Below, one piece after another: positions 35,323 to 41,989 of a DNA stretch of 41,989 bases. Position 1 is the stretch's first letter; each line of letters begins with the position of its first letter. A program made the position numbers and the translations under genes. Source of the stretch: Heliobacterium chlorum (GTDB lineage: Bacteria; Bacillota; Desulfitobacteriia; Heliobacteriales; Heliobacteriaceae). Below the pieces are notes generated by a model that saw only the letters and a program-made list of their open reading frames with translations, was not told where the DNA came from and searched no databases. The stretch lies in assembly GCF_014502795.1 (NCBI RefSeq), contig NZ_JACVHF010000024.1:1-41989 (forward strand), in the 5' to 3' direction.

Positions 35323-35463
35323 ATTCAGATAGTTAAGTTCGCACAATTACATATTCTTCTGCCGCTTTTCATTCAAATTACTTATATCATATCGAACACC
35401 TATGCCAAAGTGTTTTTAAGGAATTTCTGTAATTTTTTCAAAAATATATACATGCAACCGAAT

Positions 35464-35508
35464 AAAAACATAAGGAGAGCGACCTAATGCTTTACGTCGC
35501 TCTCCTTA
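35464..35508 (-). terminator. Terminator of the LuxR/GIY-YIG regulator gene
   Basis: AAGGAGAGCGAC (35472-35483) and GTCGCTCTCCTT (35496-35507) form a perfect 12-bp stem with a 12-base loop. It is followed on the minus strand by ATGTTTTTATT, and lies 54 bases past the stop. Confidence 0.9.
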
Positions 35509-35561
35509 CTGCTGCTATGAAACAATCGGTGTTGTTCCCCAATCGCTCTTCTCTTTCGGTC

Positions 35562-36737
35562 TTACTTCTCCTTCGGCATTTTATGATACCCTTTATCCCC
35601 GTACGGTTGCAGTTTGTCCATCCAGATTTCCTCGAGCATCTTCAACTCTTCTGTATAATCGCGGTTGACTTCTTCCGTCGGTTTAATCTGCTCAAGCACT
35701 TCAAAGGTAAACTGATCCGCTCCATAGGTGTTCCAATCTTGTTGCAACTCTTTATTCCGGTGAGCCCCATGCATTAAGGTAAACCGGTTTTTGTTGAAGG
35801 CGGCCGAGAGATTTTTGCTGGTCTCGATAAAGACCTTCCCCGTTTGCTGATTTTTGATTTGAATGATCCCCATATCTCGAAAAGACTCTTTATATTCTCT
35901 TTTAATCTGAGAACGTCGTTCCTTATCCATGCTGTCTCCCTTCTCCGCTTGAACTTTTTCCATACTATCATCCGCATTCACGTCGGTCTTGACCCAGTAG
36001 GCGCTGCCATCGTCGGCTCGTTCCATGTAACCATAGTCGATGAAACAACGGCGGATAATGGCATAATCGGGGTAAACTTCTTTAATGATCTCGTTGACTT
36101 CTTTTTCGCTGTATTTTCGATTTTGTGCAAACTTCCTGATTAAGTGGTTCAGGATGATGATTCTTCGCTTTTCCTTGTCTGGAAAACGAGTCAGCGGTCC
36201 CTCTAGCCCCTCTTTGAAACAGCTGCGCAACACCTTCTCCGCCTCTGCCTCTGTAATCACTGGAGATACAGGGCCGCCTTTCGGGTTCCCCTTGGTGTCC
36301 TCGGATTTGTCTCCCTTATCGAGGGTGTCTTTCAATAACTCCATCATGGCTAGAAAGGCTTTGGCCTGCCGTTCCTTTTCCTTTAAGTTAAACCGGTGGT
36401 TTCGTATCGTTGAGGCACTGCCGCCCAGTTCGTCACAAATCTCTTTATCGCTGTAGCCGTTATAGAAGAACGTCAACAGTTTTTTCTGGTGATCCGTGAT
36501 TCCCGTGTACTTTTTATCTAACTCGAGCAGGACTTGAAACATTGAGCCATGTTCCTGGGCCACATGCAGCTCTGCCGACTTTTCCGCATCAAAAAAGCGA
36601 TCCTCTATCGGAAAAACCTGTCCTTGCAAAAAAGCGGTGCCGCAAACAATACAGACAAAGCTTTTCATTTTTTCATCCCAGCGATATCCACGTTTTATCT
36701 CGTCCAAGCTAGCTTCCCAAAAATAATCATTACTCAT
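35562..36737 (-). CDS. Transcription regulator: Zn-ribbon-like, LuxR-type HTH, DUF2087 and GIY-YIG-like domains
   Basis: The 391-residue protein has four parts. Residues about 25-65 hold CIVC and two later histidines, suggesting a zinc site. A LuxR/GerE-type HTH (about 75-130; LTFFYNGYSDKEICDELGG and STIRNHRFNLKEKER) follows. DUF2087 (about 180-255) is recognisable by RKYSEKEVNEIIKEVYPDY and GYMERADDGSAYW. The last 115 residues match the GIY-YIG-like domain of LuxR-type regulators of Firmicutes (GIIQIKNQQTGKVFIETSKN, then HRNKELQQDWNTYG). The GIY and YIG triplets are degenerate (GII, FIE), so nuclease activity is doubtful. GGAG precedes the ATG. A strong promoter flanked by repeated ACAAAAG half-sites suggests autoregulation. 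Confidence 0.85.
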   Translation of the reverse strand: MSNDYFWEASLDEIKRGYRWDEKMKSFVCIVCGTAFLQGQVFPIEDRFFDAEKSAELHVAQEHGSMFQVLLELDKKYTGITDHQKKLLTFFYNGYSDKEICDELGGSASTIRNHRFNLKEKERQAKAFLAMMELLKDTLDKGDKSEDTKGNPKGGPVSPVITEAEAEKVLRSCFKEGLEGPLTRFPDKEKRRIIILNHLIRKFAQNRKYSEKEVNEIIKEVYPDYAIIRRCFIDYGYMERADDGSAYWVKTDVNADDSMEKVQAEKGDSMDKERRSQIKREYKESFRDMGIIQIKNQQTGKVFIETSKNLSAAFNKNRFTLMHGAHRNKELQQDWNTYGADQFTFEVLEQIKPTEEVNRDYTEELKMLEEIWMDKLQPYGDKGYHKMPKEK

Positions 36738-36772
36738 AGATGTTATCTCCTTTAGTCCATTAATACATAGAC

Positions 36773-36839
36773 ATAATACAAAAGTGTTTGGCTTTTGTCA
36801 ACGACCTGGTGACTGGATTTCTTTACAAAAGCCTTTTGT
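36773..36839 (-). promoter_or_regulatory. Regulator promoter with paired ACAAAAG/CTTTTGT operators
   Basis: On the minus strand TTGACA (36796-36801) and TATTAT (36773-36778) are 17 bases apart. The inverted repeat ACAAAAG-N7-CTTTTGT (36778-36784, 36792-36798) spans the spacer. A second, tighter repeat ACAAAAG-C-CTTTTGT (36825-36839) lies upstream of the -35. A further ACAAAAG is at 36862-36868. Occupancy of the first site would block RNA polymerase. Confidence 0.65.
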
Positions 36840-36860
36840 GTCTTTTCCTGGCCCGGTAAA

Positions 36861-36905
36861 TACAAAAGAAAGCTGGCCCGGAAGAGTCATCCGGCCAGCT
36901 TTCTT
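36861..36905 (-). terminator. Terminator of the alcohol dehydrogenase gene
   Basis: AGAAAGCTGGC (36867-36877) and GCCAGCTTTCT (36894-36904) form an 11-bp stem with additional CCGGA/TCCGG pairing near the loop. It is followed on the minus strand by TTTGTATTTA, and lies 50 bases past the stop. Confidence 0.85.
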
Positions 36906-36954
36906 AGTGATACACTGGGGTCCATAGGCACAACCGATGCTGAATAGGGGCGGC

Positions 36955-38118
36955 CTACTGAGGGATCGCTTCAATAGCCGTTACATCCCCCTGGAAGACC
37001 CCTTGTAAAAAGGCGATCATCTGGTCCGCCCTCACCGGCACCGGATTGACACGGGTCGATCCCTTCATGGCCTTTTCCACAAGGTCCGCAAAGTCTTTTT
37101 CAAAATCCTCTTGGACGATTCCTGTTTCCCGGAAGGAGGAGGGAATATGCAGCGTCCTGTTCAATTGCTCGACCGAATCGACAAAGTCATCACTGCCGAT
37201 GCTATGGGCTAATCGCTGCAATTTCAAAGTCACTTCTCTATCACGACGATTGAACCGCAGCACATAAGGCAATAAAATTGCATTGAGCAACCCGTGACCG
37301 AGACCAAACCTGCCACCGACAGCGTGCGCGATCCCATGGGCCATTCCCAATCCAGAATGATTGAAAGCTAACCCGGCCATGCACTGGTACAAATGCATCT
37401 TATCGCGGCTTTCCGGGCTTTTTTCCAGGTACGAAGCCGGTAGGTTGGCAAAGATCCCCTCTACAGCGCCCTGGGCCAAGGGCTCCATAAATGGGCCCAT
37501 GTTCCGGTTGATGTAGCTTTCGACGGCATGCGTCAGCGCATCCATACCCGTCTCGGCAACCACATGGGGCGGCATGGACATCGTAATCTCTCCGTCCAGG
37601 ATCGCGATATCGGGGATCATGGCTGTTGTTTTCAGTCCAATTTTTAAGTTCTGTTCTTTGAAGGTGATAACTGACGCTTTGGTTACCTCACTTCCCGTGC
37701 CGGAAGTGGATGGGATAGCCACAAAGGTCAGTTTCTGCCGCCGCTCAGGAAGCGGGATGGTGAGGACGTTTTCAAAAGAAATCTCAGGGTATTCATAAAA
37801 CAGGCTCATCACTTTGGCCGCATCGAGCGCCGATCCGCCCCCGATGGCGATGAGCACATCCGGCCCAAAGGTTCGCATCTGTTCGAGCCCCTGTAACACG
37901 ATGCTGGTGTCTGGATTGGGACCGATACCCATAAAGACTGACGTGGCACATCCCTTTTGCTGAAATATCTCTTCAATACGTCCGATGGCACCGTTGGCAA
38001 ACATCGATTGACCGCCGGTGACGATCATGGCTCGTTTGGCATCCAGCGTTTTTACGTGTTCTATGGCGCCTCGCCCTGCGACGATAGCCTGGCCTCCGAG
38101 TACGATTTTTTCAACCAT
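36955..38118 (-). CDS. Iron-containing (group III) alcohol dehydrogenase
   Basis: A 387-residue NAD(P)-dependent alcohol/aldehyde oxidoreductase of the Fe-ADH family (relatives include DhaT, FucO and AdhB). The cofactor motif is IGGGSALDAAKVM (about 93-105), and FVAIPSTSGTGSEVTKASV is the family signature. The iron ligands are Asp in AILDGE and His in DALTHAVESY, AHGIAHAVGG and LGHGLLNAIL. The ATG at 38118 with GGAG five bases before it is chosen over a GTG 21 codons upstream. The substrate is open: 1,3-propanediol, ethanol or butanol all fit. Its presence near a dha operon is suggestive, but the two are 14 kb apart. It starts divergently from the small Cys-rich gene. Confidence 0.92.
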   Translation of the reverse strand: MVEKIVLGGQAIVAGRGAIEHVKTLDAKRAMIVTGGQSMFANGAIGRIEEIFQQKGCATSVFMGIGPNPDTSIVLQGLEQMRTFGPDVLIAIGGGSALDAAKVMSLFYEYPEISFENVLTIPLPERRQKLTFVAIPSTSGTGSEVTKASVITFKEQNLKIGLKTTAMIPDIAILDGEITMSMPPHVVAETGMDALTHAVESYINRNMGPFMEPLAQGAVEGIFANLPASYLEKSPESRDKMHLYQCMAGLAFNHSGLGMAHGIAHAVGGRFGLGHGLLNAILLPYVLRFNRRDREVTLKLQRLAHSIGSDDFVDSVEQLNRTLHIPSSFRETGIVQEDFEKDFADLVEKAMKGSTRVNPVPVRADQMIAFLQGVFQGDVTAIEAIPQ

Positions 38119-38233
38119 TGAAACTCCATCCTTTTTCTTGAAAAGTTCCATAGAATTCGTGTGTTCCTCATACCCGTCCAATTCTACCGATCACAGCCGC
38201 AGTCCTCCTACCACAAAAGAAAGGAACTTTACT

Positions 38234-38551
38234 ATGCAGAACAACGGAAGGATCACCCGGGAAAAGAAAACCGTTCAGGCGATGATTCAGCTCTTTTGCG
38301 ACGCCCACCATGGCCAGAAAGGCGGCCTCTGCCCTGATTGCCAAGAGTTGATCGACTATGCCTTCGCCCGCTTAGAGCGATGCAAATTTGGTGAACAAAA
38401 ATCGACTTGCGGTAAATGCCCGGTTCACTGCTACAAAAAAGACATGCGGGAGAAAATCACCGCGGTCATGCGCTTTTCTGGACCTAAAATGCTGACGAAA
38501 CATCCCATCCTGGCCTTTTGGCACCTCGTCGATGGAATCGGAAAAGGTTAA
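38234..38551 (+). CDS. NOSP-family (nitrous oxide-stimulated promoter) small Cys-rich protein
   Basis: A 105-residue protein. The cysteines group as CPDC, a single Cys in ERCKFG, and CGKCPVHC, followed by KKDMREKITAVMRFSGPKML and a hydrophobic end HPILAFWHLVDG. This pattern matches the family named nitrous oxide-stimulated promoter protein; its function is unknown to me, though metal binding by the cysteines is likely. The ATG follows AAAGGA at nine bases; an upstream in-frame start would run into the divergent alcohol dehydrogenase gene. Its stop codon overlaps the stop of the convergent HD-GYP gene in the shared palindrome TTAA. Confidence 0.82.
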   Translation: MQNNGRITREKKTVQAMIQLFCDAHHGQKGGLCPDCQELIDYAFARLERCKFGEQKSTCGKCPVHCYKKDMREKITAVMRFSGPKMLTKHPILAFWHLVDGIGKG

Positions 38552-41496
38552 CTCTCCCCTACTTCCGTCGATTCAATGATCGATTCGATCAGACCGACAA
38601 AAATACTGACGAGCCGCGGATCAAACTGTGTGCCCGAAAAACGCCGCAACTCTGCGACAGCCTCCTGAGGAGTCAAGCTATGCCGATAGGGCTGGTTATG
38701 GGTCATTACATCATAGGCATCGACGATCGCTAGTATACGGGATTCAAAGGGGATTCCCTCACGGGCTAATTGTTGCGGGTAGCCGCTGCCATCCCAACGC
38801 TCATGGTGAAATAAAATCCAGTCAGCCACATGGGCAATCTCCGTCTTCAACTGGGCGATCCGGTAGCCCACTTCACTATGGCGCTGCACTTCCAAATACT
38901 CCTCTGGCGCCAACATACCCTGCTTGCCTAAAATCTCCCGGGAGACGGCCACTTTACCAATATCGTGATATTGACCGGCCAAGCGCAAATTATTGACCTG
39001 GTCTGCTCGTAATCCGGCCGCCGCACCGAGCTGGGCTGCTAAATCACCGACACGCTGCATATGGCCCATCAAGTCCCTTTCTTTCGTGTCCAGTTTCATA
39101 GTCAGCGCTCGAAGGATGATCTTACGGACCCGACTCTTATGGCGCATCTTCTCCCGGTACATGTTATCATCAGCGTCCCGAAACACTTCTATCATGCTTT
39201 TTTCGGCGTCGCCCTTTACGGCATACCCTAATGACACATAATGGGGCAGTTCGGGATGGACCACGTTCAGTGCGTCAACGGCGAGGCGAATTCGTTGGCT
39301 GATTCGTTGTGCCGCCTTCCCGTCTCCCTCCGGCAAGAGGATGGCGAACTCATCCCCTCCGATGCGTGCCACCACATCGCTCGCACGGACACAGCGCGTA
39401 AGCGCTTGGCCAATACCTGTCAAAAGTTTATCCCCCACAGGATGTCCTAAGGTATCGTTTACACTTTTCAGCCCATCGACATCGCAAATAATGACTCCGA
39501 CCGGCGATGTAGATCCAGCCAAACGACTCATTTCTTCTTGAAAGTGGGCTCGATTGTACAAACCCGTCAACGGATCGTGGGAGCAATAATAGCGAAGTTG
39601 TTCCTCCATCTGTCGCCGTTCGGTCATGTCACGACCGATTCCGACCATACCGATCACATCACCTGTTGACGTCCCGATGGGAGACAGGGAAATATGGTAG
39701 AAGCGTACACCTTCCGGAAGGTGCACAGTCCACTCTACAAAAATGGGTCCCCCCCACTGTGTCTGCAACTGGGGCCGTTCGTGGTCCCAAAAGGGCTCGA
39801 CATCAGTAATTACCTGACTGATATGCGTTCCAATGATTTGAGCCGGGTTGTAACCCGAAGTCTCCGGCCATTCCCCATAAATGCCAGTAATTCGTCCACC
39901 CATATCTAAGGTAAAGACCAGATCACGAATAGACTCGACGAGGGTACGAAAGCGTGCTTCATTCTCCCGTACCGCTTCATCGGCCAATTTTCGCCGAGTA
40001 ATGTCAACGACTGTCCCTAAAATGGCTGGTTTCCCTTCGTAGCTGACCGGTGTGCCCAATACTTCCAGATAAATCGATGTGCCATCCTTTTTAAGGCCTC
40101 GAATCTCGTACGGATTCGGTTCGGCCTGGCTTGTCAGTCGGCGGTGAACATTTCCTTGAACCATCTCTCGGCTTTCCGAGTGGATCAGTTGCAGATAGTT
40201 GGACATAGCTAGAACTTCTTCTTCGGTGTAGCCAAAAAACTCAGAGAACCGGGGGTTTACGAAAACGAAACGTTCATTTTGCAGGACATAAACACCGACG
40301 ATCGTGTTTTGAACAAGACTCCGGTATTTCGTTTCCGATTCCATCAAGGTCCGGTTTGATTGATTAAGGAGTTCCATGTCCCCCACGATCGTCGTCGCCA
40401 TCTGCTGAATCGTTTGACACAACAAGCTCAACTCTCGCGGCTCCGAGTCGCAGCTATCGTCACACTTCAGTTGTTCAAACTTTCCCGCCTGTATCATTCG
40501 AGAGACTAACATCATTCGTTGGATCGGTATCTCTATCCGATCAGATAGCCGGCGTATATACGGTAGAACCACCAGCAGAAGGATTACATAGGTGCCAAAG
40601 AAAAAGGCAAGCTTCCGATAAAAGGGGCCCAACAGTTCCTGCTCATCCATTTCACTGATAACGACCCAGCCCAGTTTCGGTATAAATTGAGAGACCCCGA
40701 TGACTCGCTGACCCCGGTAGTCCCAGTAAGCAGAGCCCTCCGTCTCACCTCGCAGTGCCTTTTGAAACCCTTCTGTATTGACCATGTTCTGCTCGGGAAA
40801 GGGATTTTGGCCTCTATCGTCTTGGGAAAAACCGGAGCGGGTGATCACTTTTCCTTCCCCGTCAACGAGATAGGTTTCTTCCTCTCCACCAAAACGGTAA
40901 TTCTCCATCAGTTTGGAAATCGTTGACAGCTTAATCGTTCCAACGATCAACCCGTTTAATTCTCCAGTTTCTCTGAATAGGGGATAGGATAGGGTAACAA
41001 CGGGCTCCCCCGGCTCCCCCGTGGCTCGGCTAATCAGAACATCGAAAATATGTTCTCGTCCTTGTAAAGCCAACTGAAAGTAATTGCGTTCCCGCACGTC
41101 CACAGGTTTGTCCCGAGGACTTTCGATTTCCGCCAGCCCTTCTCTATTCACAAAAGCAACCCAACTAAAGTCGGTATAATTGCTCAAAAAGGCCTGAAAA
41201 TTTTGGTTCATCATAGGTTTATTCAAGTGCTGGACGAATTCCATTTGAGCTAATCCTCGTAACTCAGACGCCTTTTGGGTAACCCAGTTGTCGACAATCG
41301 CATTTTGCATGGAAACGGTATGGTTGATATGATGGATCGCATCGTGCTTATGTTCGTCATATTCATAATAGGCAATCAATACTGTCAAAAGTGCCGGAAT
41401 AGCCATTAAAAAGAGAGTGAAAAAACGAAAAAGTCCTCGCAGTGTTCGAATATCAAATAGCTCTTTCCCTTTCGAAAACCACCGTTTCACGTCCAT
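38548..41496 (-). CDS. Membrane Cache-HAMP-PAS-PAS-GGDEF-HD-GYP c-di-GMP signalling protein
   Basis: A 982-residue sensor. TM1 (about 22-45) is followed by an extracytoplasmic double-Cache domain (about 50-285; SYPLFRETGELNGLIVGTI and DRGQNPF), TM2 (about 290-312), HAMP (about 315-370), two PAS domains (about 390-505 and 515-635), GGDEF (about 645-800) and HD-GYP (about 805-970). ARIGGDEFAILL is intact and is preceded by RASD, a standard RxxD inhibitory site. The HD-GYP phosphodiesterase keeps YHDIGK, FHHERWDGSGYP and VDAYDVMT. It could therefore both make and hydrolyse c-di-GMP in response to a small extracellular ligand. GGGAG precedes the ATG. Confidence 0.94.
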   Translation of the reverse strand: MDVKRWFSKGKELFDIRTLRGLFRFFTLFLMAIPALLTVLIAYYEYDEHKHDAIHHINHTVSMQNAIVDNWVTQKASELRGLAQMEFVQHLNKPMMNQNFQAFLSNYTDFSWVAFVNREGLAEIESPRDKPVDVRERNYFQLALQGREHIFDVLISRATGEPGEPVVTLSYPLFRETGELNGLIVGTIKLSTISKLMENYRFGGEEETYLVDGEGKVITRSGFSQDDRGQNPFPEQNMVNTEGFQKALRGETEGSAYWDYRGQRVIGVSQFIPKLGWVVISEMDEQELLGPFYRKLAFFFGTYVILLLVVLPYIRRLSDRIEIPIQRMMLVSRMIQAGKFEQLKCDDSCDSEPRELSLLCQTIQQMATTIVGDMELLNQSNRTLMESETKYRSLVQNTIVGVYVLQNERFVFVNPRFSEFFGYTEEEVLAMSNYLQLIHSESREMVQGNVHRRLTSQAEPNPYEIRGLKKDGTSIYLEVLGTPVSYEGKPAILGTVVDITRRKLADEAVRENEARFRTLVESIRDLVFTLDMGGRITGIYGEWPETSGYNPAQIIGTHISQVITDVEPFWDHERPQLQTQWGGPIFVEWTVHLPEGVRFYHISLSPIGTSTGDVIGMVGIGRDMTERRQMEEQLRYYCSHDPLTGLYNRAHFQEEMSRLAGSTSPVGVIICDVDGLKSVNDTLGHPVGDKLLTGIGQALTRCVRASDVVARIGGDEFAILLPEGDGKAAQRISQRIRLAVDALNVVHPELPHYVSLGYAVKGDAEKSMIEVFRDADDNMYREKMRHKSRVRKIILRALTMKLDTKERDLMGHMQRVGDLAAQLGAAAGLRADQVNNLRLAGQYHDIGKVAVSREILGKQGMLAPEEYLEVQRHSEVGYRIAQLKTEIAHVADWILFHHERWDGSGYPQQLAREGIPFESRILAIVDAYDVMTHNQPYRHSLTPQEAVAELRRFSGTQFDPRLVSIFVGLIESIIESTEVGES

Positions 41497-41651
41497 CGTC
41501 TCCCACGCCGCCTTATTTCTCCCACAGGAGCCCCTGGTTTAAACCTAAAACAAAAACTTCTCGAAACAATAACCTCATCGAAAAACGAGGTAGTTTTCAC
41601 AAACATATTTCGCTTTAAATAGGGAAAAGTCCTTTGCCCAAATTTATCGCT

Positions 41652-41810
41652 ATGGTTTTTTTATTGAAGGGATTCTTTATATTCTATTTTGATGATTATC
41701 GCTACCTCCTCCGTACCGTGATCATGAGTGCCCTGCTGGATATCGGCGGTTGGCCTTGCTGATCAAACGGAATGCCAAAGAAGACAGCAATAGCCCGCAA
41801 TAATCCATGG
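41652..41810 (+). other. Noncoding stretch with a possible gene remnant
   Basis: The bases about 41700-41808 are richer in GC than the AT-rich flanks and contain open frames up to a stop at 41806-41808 that lack a start and ribosome site. A 36-codon frame from ATG 41652 also lacks a ribosome site. A strong plus-strand terminator follows immediately. This could be the 3' remnant of a lost gene or chance. Otherwise 41497-41816 shows nothing recognisable. Confidence 0.2.
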
Positions 41811-41816
41811 AAGTAA

Positions 41817-41867
41817 GTAGGCCCCGCATATGCCACCGCCTGGGTGCATATCCGGGGCCTACCTTTT
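41817..41867 (+). terminator. Strong plus-strand intrinsic terminator
   Basis: GTAGGCCCCG-CATATGC (41817-41833) pairs with TGCATAT-CCGGGGCCTAC (41845-41862) with little mismatch, followed by CTTTTT on the plus strand. No plus-strand gene is identifiable directly upstream. Confidence 0.8.
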
Positions 41868-41894
41868 TAGGTATTACGTAAGAAATGGGTATGG

Positions 41895-41971
41895 TATCGG
41901 TTATCGGTTATCGGTTATCGGTTATCGGTTATCGGTTATCGTTTATATGTTATCTGATATCGGTTATCGTC
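41895..41971. repeat. Heptanucleotide tandem repeat (TATCGGT)
   Basis: Eleven 7-base units run in strict register. Units 1-6 (41895-41936) are perfect TATCGGT; units 7-9 and 11 differ by one to three bases; unit 10 (41958-41964) is again perfect. The array lies in noncoding DNA near the window end. It is a simple-sequence repeat that could vary in copy number by slippage. Confidence 0.9.
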
Positions 41972-41989
41972 ATTGTACTGCCTAAGAGT

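Noticed and set aside
41652-41762. A 36-codon plus-strand open frame near the window end
   Set aside because: There is no ribosome site and no recognisable motif. It is kept only as part of a low-confidence remnant note.
41895-41971. CRISPR array
   Set aside because: The repeat unit is 7 bases with no spacers, so it is a simple tandem repeat.

Overview
The window reads as a chromosomal segment of an anaerobic, motile, Gram-positive-type bacterium of the class Clostridia. Supporting signs are the [FeFe] hydrogenase with an NAD-linked NuoE/NuoF partner, a ferredoxin-domain EtfA, Shine-Dalgarno sites of the AGGAGG type before almost every gene, frequent TTG and GTG starts, and U-tailed intrinsic terminators. 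The mix resembles the Heliobacteriaceae/Desulfitobacterium branch, but that placement is inference from gene style, not a search. Nearly all genes lie on the minus strand. The plus-strand genes are a UPF0178 protein, a Tat-exported protein and a small Cys-rich protein. No insertion sequence, prophage, CRISPR array or rRNA gene is visible.

Layout: (1) 1-470, a five-tRNA operon (Cys-Val-Phe-Tyr-Lys) with its promoter. (2) 715-7100, glutamate synthase gltB-gltD behind a structured leader. (3) 7413-16410, a UPF0178 protein, a GGDEF/EAL protein overlapping a BMP-family lipoprotein, a secreted M16C metallopeptidase and a chemoreceptor. (4) 16496-20252, etfB-etfA, an O6-alkylguanine-DNA alkyltransferase and a PHP-type phosphatase. 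(5) 20363-25306, a PTS-type dihydroxyacetone kinase operon (dhaK-dhaL-dhaM-HPr) with a sigma-54 promoter, next to an enhancer-binding protein. (6) 25408-30543, an RsmF-like methyltransferase, a Tat-exported protein of uncertain function, and a deacetylase/DUF2304/glycosyltransferase operon. (7) 30697-35322, a two-gene [FeFe] hydrogenase operon in which the NuoE and NuoF homologues are one polypeptide. (8) 35464-41496, a LuxR-HTH/DUF2087/GIY-YIG regulator, an iron-type alcohol dehydrogenase, a NOSP-family protein and a Cache-PAS-GGDEF-HD-GYP protein. (9) 41497-41989, noncoding, with a strong terminator and a heptanucleotide tandem repeat.

The most interesting system is the dha locus. Its activator carries an N-terminal HPr-like domain that keeps His15 and Arg17 but has no serine at the Ser46 position, fused to PAS-PAS-AAA+(GAFTGA)-Fis. 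The kinase operon has a near-consensus -24/-12 promoter, a nested palindrome just upstream of it, and its own HPr whose His and Ser fall exactly at residues 15 and 46 when a TTG start is used. Together these suggest that sugar-PTS phosphorylation state feeds directly into sigma-54 control of dihydroxyacetone phosphorylation.

The other themes are redox metabolism (hydrogenase, ferredoxin-Etf, alcohol dehydrogenase) and signalling (two c-di-GMP proteins and one chemoreceptor). A regulator promoter flanked by repeated ACAAAAG/CTTTTGT half-sites and a Rex-like palindrome over the hydrogenase -10 are the clearest further regulatory candidates.
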